Assembly: GCF_007748035.1 (NCBI RefSeq)
Contig: NZ_CP036278.1
Span: 2,666,001 to 2,730,000, forward strand
Source of the DNA: Aeoliella mucimassa
Lineage (GTDB): Bacteria > Planctomycetota > Planctomycetia > Pirellulales > Lacipirellulaceae
Direction: 5' to 3'
DNA length: 64,000 nucleotides
A program made the position numbers and the translations under genes. Shown here piece by piece: positions 11,902 to 22,368 of the stretch (positions are counted from its first letter, which is position 1; each line of letters begins with the position of its first letter). The notes under the pieces are model-generated. The model was not told the DNA's origin. It was given only the letters and a program-made list of their open reading frames with translations, and ran no database searches.

Positions 11902-13815
11902 TTACTTCAACCAGAAACTGAAGTACAGATACATACCGCCGACGCATAGCAAAATCATGCCAACCAGCAGTTTGTTACCCCAGTCCCAGCTGTTGGCGAT
12001 TTCGTCCTCGGCCAGATGGTGGATCGATCCGTAGGTCAGCCCGCGGGTCTTCTCTTCCGTCGGCGGTGGAGTGAGCAGCGACACGCCGATCATCACGATA
12101 ACGCTGATTAACATCAGCACGCCGGTAGCGTACAGGAAGTTGAAGTCGCCGATCGCGGCCAGGATCTGAGGATCGGACCATTTATCGTCCGCGGCCCCGA
12201 AGAGGGCTTGGACCGTGAGTTTGATCATGCCGAGCACAAAGCCGACGGCCAGTGCCCACGTCGCACCTGCGGCGTTCATGCGAGGCCAGAAGAGTCCTAG
12301 CAAGAATACAGCCGTGATCGGCGGAGCGAGGTAGCCCTGCACGCTTTGCAGATATTGATAGAGACCACCGTCGGCGATCTGAGCCATCACGGGAATCCAG
12401 ATGATGCCGGCACCCACCACCACCGCAGTAGCGACCCGCCCGACCGTGAGCAGATGCTGCTCCGACTGCCCGGGATTCATCTTCTCGTAGACGTCGACCG
12501 TAAACAGGGCGGCACTCGAGTTAAAGAGCGACGCCAGCGAACTCATCAAGGCCGACAGCAGGCAGGCGACGATCAAACCGCGGATGCCTTTAGGCAGCAG
12601 TTGCGACACGAGCGTCGGAAACACCTGGTCGCCATCGATCGTGAACGCGAGTTGACCTTCGCTGTTCTTGTCGAGCTTACGAGGAATGTAGAACCCGGTC
12701 TCACCACTCTCCATGGCTTCCAGATTCAAGTCTCGCAGCCGAAGGTTTGCGTCGGCAACGGCCTTCGATTTCTCCTCTTTGGTGATCGACGATTCATATT
12801 GGGCTGCGAGTACCGGATCGTCAGCACCTTGGTTAAATCGTTCGTCGAGCGACCAGCCAATCATGCCTGGGATCAGGAAAATGAGCACCGGCCAGACCTT
12901 GAGCAAACCGCCGAACAGCGCACCGCGGCGAGCGGTCGCCAGGTCCTTGGCAGCGAGCGTACGCTGCACGATGTACTGGTCGGTACACCAGTACCAGATG
13001 CCGATAATTGGCGAGGCAATCAGCACGCCGAGCCAGGGGAACTCGGGGTCAGACAAAGGACGCCATAGCGCGAACTGGTCGGCGTTTTCTTTGCTGATGG
13101 AGATCAATTCGCCCCAACCAGCGGCAACCCCCTGGCCCATGCCGAGTTTATCAAGGCCGATGTACGTAATGACGAACGAACCAAACAGAATGATCACCGC
13201 CTGCGGCGTGGCCGTCGCCATAATGGCTCGCATACCGCCGAACACCGTGTAGAGACCGGTGATGATCACCGTGGAAAACGCACCAATCCAAAACGCGTCG
13301 AGATAGATGCCTCCGATCGTCATGTTGACTTCGGGAAGCAGGGCTTTAAACACGATCGCCCCAGCGTAGACCGTGACGCTCACCTTGGTGAACACGTAGG
13401 CCACCAAAGAGACGATGGAGAGCAGCCAGCGGGTGCGAGAGTTGAAGCGTTTCTCGAGGAACTCAGGAATCGTTTGCACGCCCGACTTATAGTAGAACGG
13501 CACAAACAACCCGGCGAGCATGATGAGCACCCACGCGTGGAGTTCCCAGTGGGCCATCGCCATACCGGTGGAGGCCCCCTGCCCTGCCAAGCCAACGATG
13601 TGCTCGGAGCCGATGTTCGACGTAAAGATCGAGGCCCCGATCACAATCCAGCCAGCGTTGCGGCCGGCCAGGAAGAAGTCGTCGGTATCTTTCTGATTCC
13701 GCCCGTACCACCAGGCGACAAACCCGATGATGCCGAAGTACACACAAATGACGCCCCAGTCGAGCGGTTCCATCGCGGCTAGCGTCAGCCAGTTCAATGA
13801 GTCGAGTTGCAACAT
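11902..13815 (-). CDS. sodium:solute symporter (SSS/SGLT family), probable sugar importer
   Basis: Integral membrane Na+-coupled symporter, 637 aa, with about 13 or more hydrophobic segments. Family motifs include WYGRNQKDTDDFFLAGRNAGW near the N-terminus, IGSEHIVGLAGQG, YKSGVQTIPEFLEKRFN, and the RGLIVACLLSALMSSLASLFNS segment with its Na+-site serines. A hydrophilic insertion of about 80 residues (around 320-400, SITKEEKSKAVADANLR...) is common in planctomycete members. It is last in the galM - isomerase - araB - araD - araA run, about 115 nt after araA, so L-arabinose or an arabinose-containing sugar is the likely substrate (inference). The start may be residue 1 or M15. Confidence 0.88.
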   Translation of the reverse strand: MLQLDSLNWLTLAAMEPLDWGVICVYFGIIGFVAWWYGRNQKDTDDFFLAGRNAGWIVIGASIFTSNIGSEHIVGLAGQGASTGMAMAHWELHAWVLIMLAGLFVPFYYKSGVQTIPEFLEKRFNSRTRWLLSIVSLVAYVFTKVSVTVYAGAIVFKALLPEVNMTIGGIYLDAFWIGAFSTVIITGLYTVFGGMRAIMATATPQAVIILFGSFVITYIGLDKLGMGQGVAAGWGELISISKENADQFALWRPLSDPEFPWLGVLIASPIIGIWYWCTDQYIVQRTLAAKDLATARRGALFGGLLKVWPVLIFLIPGMIGWSLDERFNQGADDPVLAAQYESSITKEEKSKAVADANLRLRDLNLEAMESGETGFYIPRKLDKNSEGQLAFTIDGDQVFPTLVSQLLPKGIRGLIVACLLSALMSSLASLFNSSAALFTVDVYEKMNPGQSEQHLLTVGRVATAVVVGAGIIWIPVMAQIADGGLYQYLQSVQGYLAPPITAVFLLGLFWPRMNAAGATWALAVGFVLGMIKLTVQALFGAADDKWSDPQILAAIGDFNFLYATGVLMLISVIVMIGVSLLTPPPTEEKTRGLTYGSIHHLAEDEIANSWDWGNKLLVGMILLCVGGMYLYFSFWLK

Positions 13816-13929
13816 GGACCAAATTCCATAACGAAGAGTGAGGAGACTATGGAATAGGTGGAAGAGTGAGCTGGCTGCGGAGGTTCATCCTGCGCAGCCT
13901 ACTTCGACTCACCTGCCTGGCCACCTACC

Positions 13930-15432
13930 TTAATCGCGCCGCAGGTCGCCCAGCAGCAATTGTTGTTTGAGGTCGCGAAGTTTCGTATCGGCGTCGATCA
14001 CTACGATTTCGATGCCGGTCATTTCGGCGAAGTCTTCGTAGTGTTCGGTCGACAAAGCCTGGCTGAACACTGGGTGGTGCGAACCACCAGCATAGATCCA
14101 AGCGGCCGCCGCGACCGAGAGTCCTGGTTTGGGAGTCCACAAGGCTCGCGCGACGGGAAGTTTCTCCAGTGGCTCGGGGGGTGTTTCCACATCCACCTCG
14201 TTGAGCACCATGCGGAACCGGTTACCGAGGTCGACCACGGTCGCGTTCACCGCCGGGCCAGCCGGGGCGTCGAACACCAGTCGCACGGGATCTTCCTTGC
14301 CGCCGATGCCGAGCGGATGAATCTCGCAACTCGGGCGAGCCGCGGCGATCGACGGGCAGATCTCCAGCATGTGAGCGCCGAGCACCTGGCCGCCACCGCT
14401 GGGCAAGTGATACGTGTAGTCTTCCATGAACGAAGTACCGCCAGGCAGGCCAGCGGCCATGACCTTCGACGCCCGCACCAAGGCGGCCGCCTTCCAGTCG
14501 CCTTCGGCACCAAAGCCGTAGCCATCGGCCATCAAACGCTGTGAAGCGATGCCAGGCAGTTGCTTGAGGCCATGCAGATTTTCGAACGTGTCGGTGTAGC
14601 CGACGAAGCCTTCGGATTCGAGGAACGAGCGAAGCGCCAGCTCGATGCGGGCCGAGTCGCGAAGCTGGTCGCGGCGGGTTCCGCCTTGGCGAAGCGAGTC
14701 GGCCATCTCGTAGGCTTCGTCGTACTCCAGGCAGAGCTGGTCGACCGACGAGTCGCTGATCGATTGCAGGTGGTTTGCCACGTCGCCGAGGCCGTAGCCA
14801 TTGACGGAGTAGCCGAACACTTCTTGAGCGGCCACTTTGTCGCCTTCGGTCACCGCGACTTCACGCATGTTGTCGCCGATGCGAGCGATACGGGCGGTTT
14901 GCAGGTCGTGACGAGCCGCGGCCGCGCGGGCCCAGGTGCCGATCTGTCGGCGAACCTCGCCATCTTCCCAGTGCCCGACCACCACTTTGCGTTGCATGCG
15001 AAGACGCGAGCAGATGAACCCAAACTCGCGACCACCGTGGGCCGACTGGTTGAGGTTCATGAAGTCCATGTTGATGGTCGACCAAGGCAGGTCGCGATTG
15101 AACTGCGTGTGCAGGTGCAATAGCGGCTTGTTGAGCGACTTAAGCCCGGTGATCCACATCTTCGACGGCGAGAACGTGTGCATCCAAGCAACGAGGCCAA
15201 TGCAGTTCGGCGCGGAGTTCGCGTCGAGCATCAGCTGCCGTATTTCCTCGGGACGGGTCAGCACGGGTTTGAAGACCACCTTCACCGGCAACTGCGGATC
15301 GGCGTCGAGCGCCGCGGCGACCTGTTGCGAGTGCTCGGCGACCTGCTTCAAGGCTTCTTCACCATACAGGTGCTGGCTGCCGGTGATGAACCAAACTTCA
15401 AACTGCTTGAGATCAGGAATTACGCTGGACAT
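13930..15432 (-). CDS. araA: L-arabinose isomerase
   Basis: Converts L-arabinose to L-ribulose in the cytoplasm; 500 aa matches the E. coli length. Recognised by the N-terminal [65 protein letters not shown], and the metal-site region [11 protein letters not shown] followed by [12 protein letters not shown]. The ATG at 15430-15432 is the only good start. It lies about 60 nt after araD in the same leftward run, giving order B-D-A rather than the E. coli B-A-D. Confidence 0.97.
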   Translation of the reverse strand: MSSVIPDLKQFEVWFITGSQHLYGEEALKQVAEHSQQVAAALDADPQLPVKVVFKPVLTRPEEIRQLMLDANSAPNCIGLVAWMHTFSPSKMWITGLKSLNKPLLHLHTQFNRDLPWSTINMDFMNLNQSAHGGREFGFICSRLRMQRKVVVGHWEDGEVRRQIGTWARAAAARHDLQTARIARIGDNMREVAVTEGDKVAAQEVFGYSVNGYGLGDVANHLQSISDSSVDQLCLEYDEAYEMADSLRQGGTRRDQLRDSARIELALRSFLESEGFVGYTDTFENLHGLKQLPGIASQRLMADGYGFGAEGDWKAAALVRASKVMAAGLPGGTSFMEDYTYHLPSGGGQVLGAHMLEICPSIAAARPSCEIHPLGIGGKEDPVRLVFDAPAGPAVNATVVDLGNRFRMVLNEVDVETPPEPLEKLPVARALWTPKPGLSVAAAAWIYAGGSHHPVFSQALSTEHYEDFAEMTGIEIVVIDADTKLRDLKQQLLLGDLRRD

Positions 15433-15495
15433 GGACGTTACGCATCAAAGAGTTAAAAGGGTGAAAAGCTTCCCGTGCAGAGAAGTGGGTTACGG

Positions 15496-16197
15496 CTATT
15501 TCTGACCGTAGTAGGCGCCAGCTCCGTGCTTGCGAAAGTAGTGCTTATCGAGCAAATATTGTTCAACAGGTGGCATCGCCGGCTGCAGGGCCAGCGTGCC
15601 GAGTGCCATTTCGGCGACCGCTTCGAGGGCGACTGCGTTCTCGACGCTCTTGGCCGCGGTCGGTCCCCAGGCAAACGGGGCGTGACTCGCAACCAGCACG
15701 CCTGGGACCGCGATGGGGTCGAGATCGGCAAACGTTTCGACGATCACCACCCCGGTGTTCAGTTCGTAGGCTTCGTCGATTTCCTGCTGCGTGAGCGGGC
15801 GGGTGACGGGGACTTCGCCATAGAAGTGATCGGCGTGCGTCGTGCCGAAGCAGGGAATCGCCCGGCGAGCTTGCGACCAGGCGGTCGCCTTGGTGCTGTG
15901 CGTGTGGGTTACGCCGCCGATGCCGGTGAAGTGTTGATACAAGTAGCGGTGGGTCGGAGTATCGCTCGAGGGCTTCAGGTCGCCTTCGACCACCTCGCCC
16001 GTGTCGACACTCACCAGCACGATATGCTCGGGCTGCAGTTTGTCGTAAGCGACCCCGCTCGGCTTGATGGCAAACAGCTCGCCATCGTCGCTCAGTCCGC
16101 TCACGTTGCCCCAAGTCAGTGTTACCAGGCCATGCGCCACCAGGTCGAGGTTGGCTTGCCACACGTGTTGTTTTAGGTCTTCAAGCATGGGAAGCAT
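15496..16197 (-). CDS. araD: L-ribulose-5-phosphate 4-epimerase
   Basis: Class II aldolase-fold epimerase making D-xylulose 5-phosphate from L-ribulose 5-phosphate; 233 aa, normal length. Visible are LTWGNVSG, IKPSGVAYDKL, the zinc-binding THTHSTKATAWSQ, GTTHADHFYG, and the C-terminal HYFRKHGAGAYYGQK. Two in-frame ATGs (16197 and 16188) are possible. Its start lies only 5 nt after the araB stop, so the two genes are almost certainly co-transcribed and probably translationally coupled. Confidence 0.96.
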   Translation of the reverse strand: MLPMLEDLKQHVWQANLDLVAHGLVTLTWGNVSGLSDDGELFAIKPSGVAYDKLQPEHIVLVSVDTGEVVEGDLKPSSDTPTHRYLYQHFTGIGGVTHTHSTKATAWSQARRAIPCFGTTHADHFYGEVPVTRPLTQQEIDEAYELNTGVVIVETFADLDPIAVPGVLVASHAPFAWGPTAAKSVENAVALEAVAEMALGTLALQPAMPPVEQYLLDKHYFRKHGAGAYYGQK

Positions 16198-16202
16198 CGC
16201 GT

Positions 16203-17894
16203 TTACTGCTGGCGAACCTGATGGCGGATGCGAATCAGGTCCTTCATGACTTCGTGGAGCGAGCCGTGGTAGTCGGCCGTGCCGAACGCATCGTGCAGCG
16301 CTCGATAAACTTGATAAAGCTGTTCGTACACAGCGACGTTCTCGGCAATCGGCTCGTAAACCGTTTCTTTAACCCCGGTCATCGCTGCTTGGGCCGCTTT
16401 GACCGTGTCGTGGGCTCCGCCGACCACCGCGCCGAACACCGCGGCACCCAACGCACAAGTTTGGGCCGAGCGGCTGATCTTCATCGGGCGGTTGCAGACA
16501 TCAGCGTAGATCTGCATGACCATGGGATTCTTCTCGGCGATGCCACCGCAGTTGATCACCTGGTTGACTTCAACGCCGTACTCTTCGACGCGACGAATGA
16601 TCGTCAGGGCCCCGAAAGCGGTCGCTTCGACCAACGCGCGGTAAATCTCGGCCGCGGTGGTGTGCAGTGTTTGACCGACCAGCAAACCGGTGAGCAGCGG
16701 ATCGACCAGAATCGTGCGGTTGCCGTTGTTCCAGTCGAGGGCTACAAGGCCCGACTCGCCGGGCTTGAGTTTGGCAGCGGCCTCGGTCAGCTTGGCGTGG
16801 GCCTCGGCGTCGTTGCCGAACGCGGCCGGCGAAAGCTGTTTCACAAACCAGTTGAAGATATCACCAACAGCCGACTGACCGGCTTCCAGCCCGTACATGC
16901 CAGGCAGGATCGACTCGGGAACGATACCGCACAAGCCAGGGATATCGGGCAGCTCGTTCGCCAGCGGAGCCGGCAAGCAGTCGCAGGTGCTGGTGCCCAT
17001 GATCTTGACGAGCGTTCCGGCTTGGGCTCCGGCGCCGACCGCCCCCATGTGGGCGTCGAAAGCTCCGACGGCCACGGGAATGCCGGCTGGCAGCCCGAGC
17101 GAGTCGGCCACTTCGGCGGTAAGGTCGCCCGCCTTTTGATCGGCCGGAACCGCCTTGGAAGTGTATCGCCATTTGACGAGCTGTGGATCGAGGGCGGCCA
17201 GGAACTCTTCGCTCGGCAGCCCCCCCCAAGCTTCGTTGTACATGGCTTTGTGACCGGCTGCGCAGATGCCTCGCACCACTTTATCGGGAGCGGCGTTGCC
17301 GGTGATGTGGGCCGGGATGAAGTCGGCCAGCTCCACCCAACTGGCGGCCGCTGCGGCCACTTCGGGAGCGGTGCGAATGCAATGCAGCATCTTCGACCAG
17401 TACCACTCCGACGAGTAGATTCCACCGCACTTGGCCAGGTAAGGCTCGCCCCGCTCGGTGGCCAGGGCCGAAATCTCTTTGGCTTCGGCATGCGAGGTGT
17501 GATCCTTCCACAGCCAGGCGTAAGCGGCCAGGTTGTCTTTGAACTCCGGCTTCGAGGCCAGCGCCTGCCCTGATTCGTCCACTGGCATCGGCGTCGAGCC
17601 AGTGGTATCGACCCCGATACCAATCACGTTTTCGGCCGAAAAGCCTGGCGTGCTGCTCGCTTGCTGCACTGCGGAACGGACCGACGTCATGAAGCCATCG
17701 ATGTAGTCCATCGGGCTCTGGCGGGCCAGATTGGGATCGCGGGAGTCGAGCAGAATGCCCGCTTCGCCGCTCGGGTAGTCATAAACATGGGTGGCAATTT
17801 CTGCACCCGTACTTACGTTAACCACCAATGCGCGTACGCTGTTGGTGCCGTAGTCTACGCCAATCGCAAATCGATCCGACATCCTATCGTTCAC
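16203..17894 (-). CDS. araB: L-ribulokinase (FGGY kinase)
   Basis: Phosphorylates L-ribulose with ATP; 563 aa, family length. The N-terminal phosphate loop is GVDYGTNSVRALVV. Substrate-side motifs are IGVDTTGSTPMPVD and GAFDAHMGAVGAG. The C-terminal ATP-binding region is INCGGIAEKNPMVMQIYADV. The start is either ATG 17894 or ATG 17882 (MSDRFAIG); the second fits the family N-terminus better. It is the first of the tight araBDA group, with a 165-nt gap upstream that holds an AT-rich candidate control region. Confidence 0.96.
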   Translation of the reverse strand: MNDRMSDRFAIGVDYGTNSVRALVVNVSTGAEIATHVYDYPSGEAGILLDSRDPNLARQSPMDYIDGFMTSVRSAVQQASSTPGFSAENVIGIGVDTTGSTPMPVDESGQALASKPEFKDNLAAYAWLWKDHTSHAEAKEISALATERGEPYLAKCGGIYSSEWYWSKMLHCIRTAPEVAAAAASWVELADFIPAHITGNAAPDKVVRGICAAGHKAMYNEAWGGLPSEEFLAALDPQLVKWRYTSKAVPADQKAGDLTAEVADSLGLPAGIPVAVGAFDAHMGAVGAGAQAGTLVKIMGTSTCDCLPAPLANELPDIPGLCGIVPESILPGMYGLEAGQSAVGDIFNWFVKQLSPAAFGNDAEAHAKLTEAAAKLKPGESGLVALDWNNGNRTILVDPLLTGLLVGQTLHTTAAEIYRALVEATAFGALTIIRRVEEYGVEVNQVINCGGIAEKNPMVMQIYADVCNRPMKISRSAQTCALGAAVFGAVVGGAHDTVKAAQAAMTGVKETVYEPIAENVAVYEQLYQVYRALHDAFGTADYHGSLHEVMKDLIRIRHQVRQQ

Positions 17895-17954
17895 CTGTGT
17901 CTGAACCGTGCCAAGCTGAGGAAAAGATTCGCCATGGGGTTGGCGACTAATTCG

Positions 17955-17986
17955 CTAGTATATAAACAAAATTAAGATATATCTAG
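17955..17986 (-). promoter_or_regulatory. AT-rich imperfect inverted repeat upstream of araB
   Basis: CTAGTATATA (17955-17964) faces ATATATCTAG (17977-17986). The arms match only if one base is looped out (CTAG[A]TATAT). It is 60-70 nt upstream of araB in the only AT-rich patch of this operon. It could be a promoter or operator, but no regulator gene is in the window. Confidence 0.3.
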
Positions 17987-18058
17987 CCGGCAAGTTGCGG
18001 ATTTTCGATCTTCTTTTTCGTTTCTCCACCCTCAGGCGAGGCCTCAGGCAGGCGGAAA

Positions 18059-19726
18059 TCAGCTCCAGCTACCGCCATCTTTGCGTGTTCCGCACAGGGC
18101 GACCTCCATGCCCAAGGCGGCCGCCATCGCGGCTTTGGCCAGCGTCGCCTTGTCGGCCTCTTCGGCCGAGTTGGCGTAGGCCACCTGGATGTGGTTGCTC
18201 TTGTGCCGGGCCATCATCTGGTCGCGGGACACTCCGTAGGTAACCGCGTGCATGATTGGCCATTGCGAGGTCGTGCTTTGCCACCGCCGCTCGGTTTCGG
18301 CCGCGGGAAGCTCAACCACCCCTGCCCGACCGAGATCCATCTTCAGGCGATCGTCTTCCACGTAGATGCGCGACCAGACGATTTCGCCAGGTTTCGAGAT
18401 ACCTTTGATGGTACCGCCGCCGTTGGGGAAGTACATCGCTGGCTGGCGTTCGCTCACCGCGCCGGCCCAGCCATTGATCAAATGGGTGGGGGGAACGCTG
18501 CCGCTGATCTCGAACACCCACACATAATCTTCCACAGTGCCCGACTGATCCCAGTCGCCCCAGCGAAGATCGTGCAGCGTATTCTCGACCGGCTGGCCCA
18601 TGGCGCGATGCACGCGGTAGGTCAACAATCCATCGAGGCCCGCGCACTCGTCCACTTCGTTAAAGTGCGGCAGCGGCTCTCCTTCGTACAGCACGCGACT
18701 GCCGTCGCGGCTTTTTACTGCCGGGCGTTGCGAGTCGTTCAGGGTGCCCTCCACCAGATCGCTGGCCGGCAGCACATCTTTTAAACCTTGTTGGTACTGG
18801 ATACCAATCAGGTCGCAGCCAAAGTCGTCGGCGATGCGGACCGCAGCGATGTACATCTTGCACTGCAACAGGATTTGATCGTCGGTCAGATCGGTTTCGT
18901 GCGTCGGTCCGGTCTGGAACTGAATGCCGAGTTCTTCCATCCGTTGCCGCACCGCCTGGGCTTCGGCATCGGATACCTGGGTGGTCTCGTAGTACAAGGC
19001 CGACTGGCTCAGTCGTTCCTTGAATACCCCGGTGGGGTTCAGCAGATGATCGGGGATGATGGCATTGAACATGCCCATGCAGCCTTCGTCGAACACGCCC
19101 ATGATGGCTTTGTTGTGCTTGAGTTCGTCGGCCAGGGCGGTGGCTAGCTGTTGCTCTTCGGAGCCAATCTGCACCTCGGAGAGCGGCACCACGTGTTCAA
19201 TGACGTGGGTCACCTTGCCGGTGTCGAGCCACTTGGCAAGTTGCTCGCCGAACGCGGGGTCGGCAAAGTCGTCGGCCCACAGAGTGCTGTATTCGACGCC
19301 CGCTTTGGTGAGCGAGCCATTGAGATTCAACATGCCAACCAGGCCGGGCCAGGTGCCCGACCAGTTGGCCAGCGTGAGGATCGGCCCCTCATGGGTCAGT
19401 AAACCATGCAGCAAATGGTGCGAATACTGCCACACAGCTTCGGCCACAATCAGAGGGGCCTTAGGATCCACATCGCGAAATACTTTCATTCCTTCGGCTT
19501 GCGAGCCGATGAAGCCATGTTGCTCGTCGTCTTTGAAGGAATGTGCCCGAACGATCGTCCACCCGGCGCTATTCACTGCCTCGCCGATTGCCTGCTCCAT
19601 CTCGTATTGGGCTGCCCAGCAGTTCTGATTGGCACTCAGGCGAAGGTCGCCGTTGGCCATCAGGTAAACATGCTTTTCGGGCAGTGGTGCAGGCTTCTTG
19701 ATTCGAGGAAGTGAATAGGCCGTCAT
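18059..19726 (-). CDS. L-fucose/arabinose-isomerase-like protein
   Basis: A 555-aa cytoplasmic protein resembling the fucose/arabinose isomerase fold family. The N-terminus has a Rossmann-like segment followed by [19 protein letters not shown] and [19 protein letters not shown]. The middle has [22 protein letters not shown] with a candidate metal-site Glu. The C-terminus has [22 protein letters not shown] and [30 protein letters not shown], the late His region of such isomerases. It lies between galM and araB. A true araA is also present, so this may act on another sugar from the same polymer (for example fucose or a methylated pentose); that is speculation. Family recognition is by pattern only. 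Confidence 0.6.
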   Translation of the reverse strand: MTAYSLPRIKKPAPLPEKHVYLMANGDLRLSANQNCWAAQYEMEQAIGEAVNSAGWTIVRAHSFKDDEQHGFIGSQAEGMKVFRDVDPKAPLIVAEAVWQYSHHLLHGLLTHEGPILTLANWSGTWPGLVGMLNLNGSLTKAGVEYSTLWADDFADPAFGEQLAKWLDTGKVTHVIEHVVPLSEVQIGSEEQQLATALADELKHNKAIMGVFDEGCMGMFNAIIPDHLLNPTGVFKERLSQSALYYETTQVSDAEAQAVRQRMEELGIQFQTGPTHETDLTDDQILLQCKMYIAAVRIADDFGCDLIGIQYQQGLKDVLPASDLVEGTLNDSQRPAVKSRDGSRVLYEGEPLPHFNEVDECAGLDGLLTYRVHRAMGQPVENTLHDLRWGDWDQSGTVEDYVWVFEISGSVPPTHLINGWAGAVSERQPAMYFPNGGGTIKGISKPGEIVWSRIYVEDDRLKMDLGRAGVVELPAAETERRWQSTTSQWPIMHAVTYGVSRDQMMARHKSNHIQVAYANSAEEADKATLAKAAMAAALGMEVALCGTRKDGGSWS

Positions 19727-19788
19727 AGGTATCGCGCTCCATTACGAATTGGGTGGAATCGGGGGGTGACAGCCTTGTCGGCGTCCTT

Positions 19789-20892
19789 TTACTCCGCGGA
19801 GAACTTGAACACGGTGGTCGTGTCGTACTTCTCGCCTGGCTCCAGCAGCGTGGAGGGAAAGTTCGGCTGGTTGGGCGAGTCGGGGTAGTGCTGGGTTTCC
19901 AGGCACAGACCGCTGCGGTGCACGTAAGGCTTGCCCGCTTTGCCCTTCAAGCGACCATCGAGGAAGTTACCGCAATAGAACTGCACGCCAGGCTCGGTGG
20001 TGTAGACCTCGAGCACGCGGCCGGTGGTCGGTTCTTTCACTCGGGCGGCCAAGGTCATTTCGCCTTCTTTGCCCTCTTTGTCGAGAACCCAGTTGTGGTC
20101 GTAACCACCACCAAAGGTGAGCTGTTCGTTCTCTTCTTCAATGTCGCGACCAATCGCCTTGGCCGTGGTGAAGTCGAACGGGGTGCCATCGACGTCGCGA
20201 AGCTCGCCGGTTGGGATGAGCCCTTCGTCGACAGGCGTGAACTTCTTGGCGTTCAGCATCAACTCGTGACCGAGGATGGTGCCTTCCCCTTCGCCCTTCA
20301 GATTGAAGTAGGTGTGGTTGGTCAGGTTCACCGGAGTCGTCGCATCGGTGGTTGCCTGGTAGTGCATCTTCAGTTCATTCTCTTCGGTCAGCGTGTAGGT
20401 GACGCTCACCACGAGGTTGCCGGGATACCCTTCTTCGCCATCCTTCGCCAGATAGGTGAGGGTAAGCGCGTTGTCGCCTACCGGGGTGGCGTCCCACACG
20501 ACCTTGTCGAAACCAATGATGCCGCCGTGCAGGCTGTTCTCGCCATTGTTCACGGCCAGCGTGTACTCCACGTCGTTGATGGAGAACTTGCCTTTGGCAA
20601 TGCGATTGCCATAGCGTCCGACGACCGCGCCGAAGTAAGGCTTGTCGACCGCGTTCATGTAGTCGTCCGCGCTGTTGTAACCCAGCGCGATGTCGCCCAT
20701 GTTGCCGTCGCGGTCGGCGACCACGATCGAGGTGATAATGGCACCGTAGTTGGTCACGGTGACCGTGGTGCCGGAGGAGTTCTTGAGTGTGTAGAGCATG
20801 ATGCTATCGAAGTCTTGCGAGGCAACTTGAGCAAAGCCAGGGCTGCAAAGCAGCAGACCAAGGGCCAAGAGAGTGGGAGTAAACAGTTTCAT
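19789..20892 (-). CDS. galM: secreted aldose 1-epimerase (mutarotase)
   Basis: Interconverts alpha and beta anomers of aldoses. 367 aa from ATG 20890-20892, which begins a signal peptide (MKLFTPTLLALGLLLCSPGF, then AQ); a longer frame upstream is not used, and a GGAG lies about 8 nt before the ATG. Motifs are TNYGAIITSIVVADRDG, GRYGNRIAKGKF, NGENSLHGG, NLTNHTYFNL with the catalytic His, and PGVQFYCGN. The catalytic Glu is expected in the C-terminal LLEPGEKY. Export means anomer conversion occurs before uptake. It starts the leftward arabinose run. Confidence 0.9.
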   Translation of the reverse strand: MKLFTPTLLALGLLLCSPGFAQVASQDFDSIMLYTLKNSSGTTVTVTNYGAIITSIVVADRDGNMGDIALGYNSADDYMNAVDKPYFGAVVGRYGNRIAKGKFSINDVEYTLAVNNGENSLHGGIIGFDKVVWDATPVGDNALTLTYLAKDGEEGYPGNLVVSVTYTLTEENELKMHYQATTDATTPVNLTNHTYFNLKGEGEGTILGHELMLNAKKFTPVDEGLIPTGELRDVDGTPFDFTTAKAIGRDIEEENEQLTFGGGYDHNWVLDKEGKEGEMTLAARVKEPTTGRVLEVYTTEPGVQFYCGNFLDGRLKGKAGKPYVHRSGLCLETQHYPDSPNQPNFPSTLLEPGEKYDTTTVFKFSAE

Positions 20893-21189
20893 GAGGTAAC
20901 TCCAAAGAGGTGGATAAGTGTCGTCGGACATCGCCGCCATCGTCGGCGCGGTCTTCGACTTATCAATCGTGGCTCATGCCAGTAGGCAGACTAGTGCGAA
21001 CGGCACCGCCAAGCAGCCACGACATGCCCGTTGGTAGAGGATACCACCGGGACAAGGGCCACGTGAAAGTGAAATTGAAACTAGACGCCTGGGCGATGCA
21101 CACCATTGCGAGAAGACAACGCCTATACCCTTAAGGATAGTTCAGGCGACAGCCGGTTGGCAACGGTGCCCGACATTTCGGGTAAAGGC

Positions 21190-21233
21190 AAAAAAAGAGC
21201 CGAGCCTCCACTTTTACGTGGTCGGCTCGGCTC
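21190..21233 (-). terminator. rho-independent terminator of the 21266-22168 gene
   Basis: Perfect 10-bp arms GAGCCGAGCC (21197-21206) and GGCTCGGCTC (21224-21233). Read leftward they are followed by TTTTTTT (21196-21190). It sits about 30 nt past the leftward stop codon. The remainder of the gap up to galM (21000-21190) shows no other feature. Confidence 0.88.
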
Positions 21234-21265
21234 GTCGCATCAGAGGAAACACGGGGAAAATGCGG

Positions 21266-22168
21266 TTAATAATGGACGTAACGACGCCCATCGGCGCCGG
21301 TGTACCAGTGGGCCTCGAACCACAGCTCGCCCGGCTCTTCAGGGAGCTCGAAGCAGAGAATCGGGTCGAAACTCACGCGCCATTGCAGCTCCTGCATCGC
21401 GCGGCGGAATCGCCGGGCGTCGCGAGTCAGCCCGAACCCGTGCTCGGTGTCGATCCAGTCGCCGACCACGTCCCTCGGCACCACTCGCCCGAATCGTCCC
21501 TCGCGGCGCGACCTGCGGGGCTCGGTAACCGGTGCCAGGTGTTTGGCCAGTAGTTCAGCCGTGTTAGCCGCAGTGCGCATGGCCAAGGCCGCCAAATCGC
21601 GACGCCGCGCCTGCGACCAGGCTAGCGACCGATACGCCCAGCCGAGGCATTTGGCCAACCGCTGGGAGTCCTGTCGATCGCCATGCGCTTCCTCGCGAAG
21701 CTCGTCGGCGGTGAGCAACCGATAACCATCGTCGGGTGTGAACACCGGTTCGAGCAGGTAAAACTTGGCCAGCGGGTGGGCGGTCATCGCTTCGAGATGA
21801 CGCATCATCACCCCTTGCGGCGGATTGTCCGGTAGCTGAATCGGATTCTCAATCACTTTGAATACCGACTCGCCCGCGGGCAGAAAGAACGACGGGGCAT
21901 CGAGCTCGACCACCTGGTACTCGCAGGTCAGCTCGCGGCGAGTCTGGCAACAATCCTGCCAGAGCTGCTTGTCCGATAACTCCGCACGTTGCGGGTGGTT
22001 GGCCATGGCGTAGGCCATCGGGGCCAGTCCACCATCGCGGATCACGGTGATTCGTTCGCCCCAGCGGCCAAATCGTTCGAACCCGGGAGTGGTCGAAAAC
22101 TTCGCAGGCTGGGGAGCGAGGGGGCGTTGGGGAAGAGATGCGGGGTCGCGAGCAACGGTAACTGCCAT
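21266..22168 (-). CDS. hypothetical protein, unrecognised family
   Basis: A 300-aa soluble-looking protein without signal peptide or membrane segments; I do not recognise a family. The ATG at 22168 (MAVTVARDPASLPQ) is chosen because a strong GGAGGA lies 6 nt upstream. The longer frame to 22255 has no comparable site. Visible traits are FERFGRWGERITVIRDGGLAPMAYAM, an Arg/Ala-rich helix around SLAWSQARRRDLAALAMRTA, and a C-terminal strand-rich WRVSFDPILCFELPEEPGELWFEAHWYTG. It ends in its own terminator and stands as a single transcription unit. No function is proposed. Confidence 0.75.
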   Translation of the reverse strand: MAVTVARDPASLPQRPLAPQPAKFSTTPGFERFGRWGERITVIRDGGLAPMAYAMANHPQRAELSDKQLWQDCCQTRRELTCEYQVVELDAPSFFLPAGESVFKVIENPIQLPDNPPQGVMMRHLEAMTAHPLAKFYLLEPVFTPDDGYRLLTADELREEAHGDRQDSQRLAKCLGWAYRSLAWSQARRRDLAALAMRTAANTAELLAKHLAPVTEPRRSRREGRFGRVVPRDVVGDWIDTEHGFGLTRDARRFRRAMQELQWRVSFDPILCFELPEEPGELWFEAHWYTGADGRRYVHY

Positions 22169-22368
22169 TTGAATTCCTCCATAGGTTCGACTGGCGGCCG
22201 ATCGTTTCGGAGCGGAAAAAGAAGAGGAGAACTCCGTTCTTCCCTGAATACGCACCAGCTCGATCGCTTATTCCCCGAAGAGCAAAAAAGTTACCTCGCT
22301 ATCCAGATTGCTGACGCTCTCCCCCCTCATTCGGGGCGGGGGCAGCGCACGCACCGCGTGCGGCTACG

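Noticed and set aside
13823-13855. ATTCCATA/TATGGAAT inverted repeat between araA and the symporter gene
   Set aside because: Eight-bp arms with 17-nt spacing and no promoter or U-tract context; may be chance.
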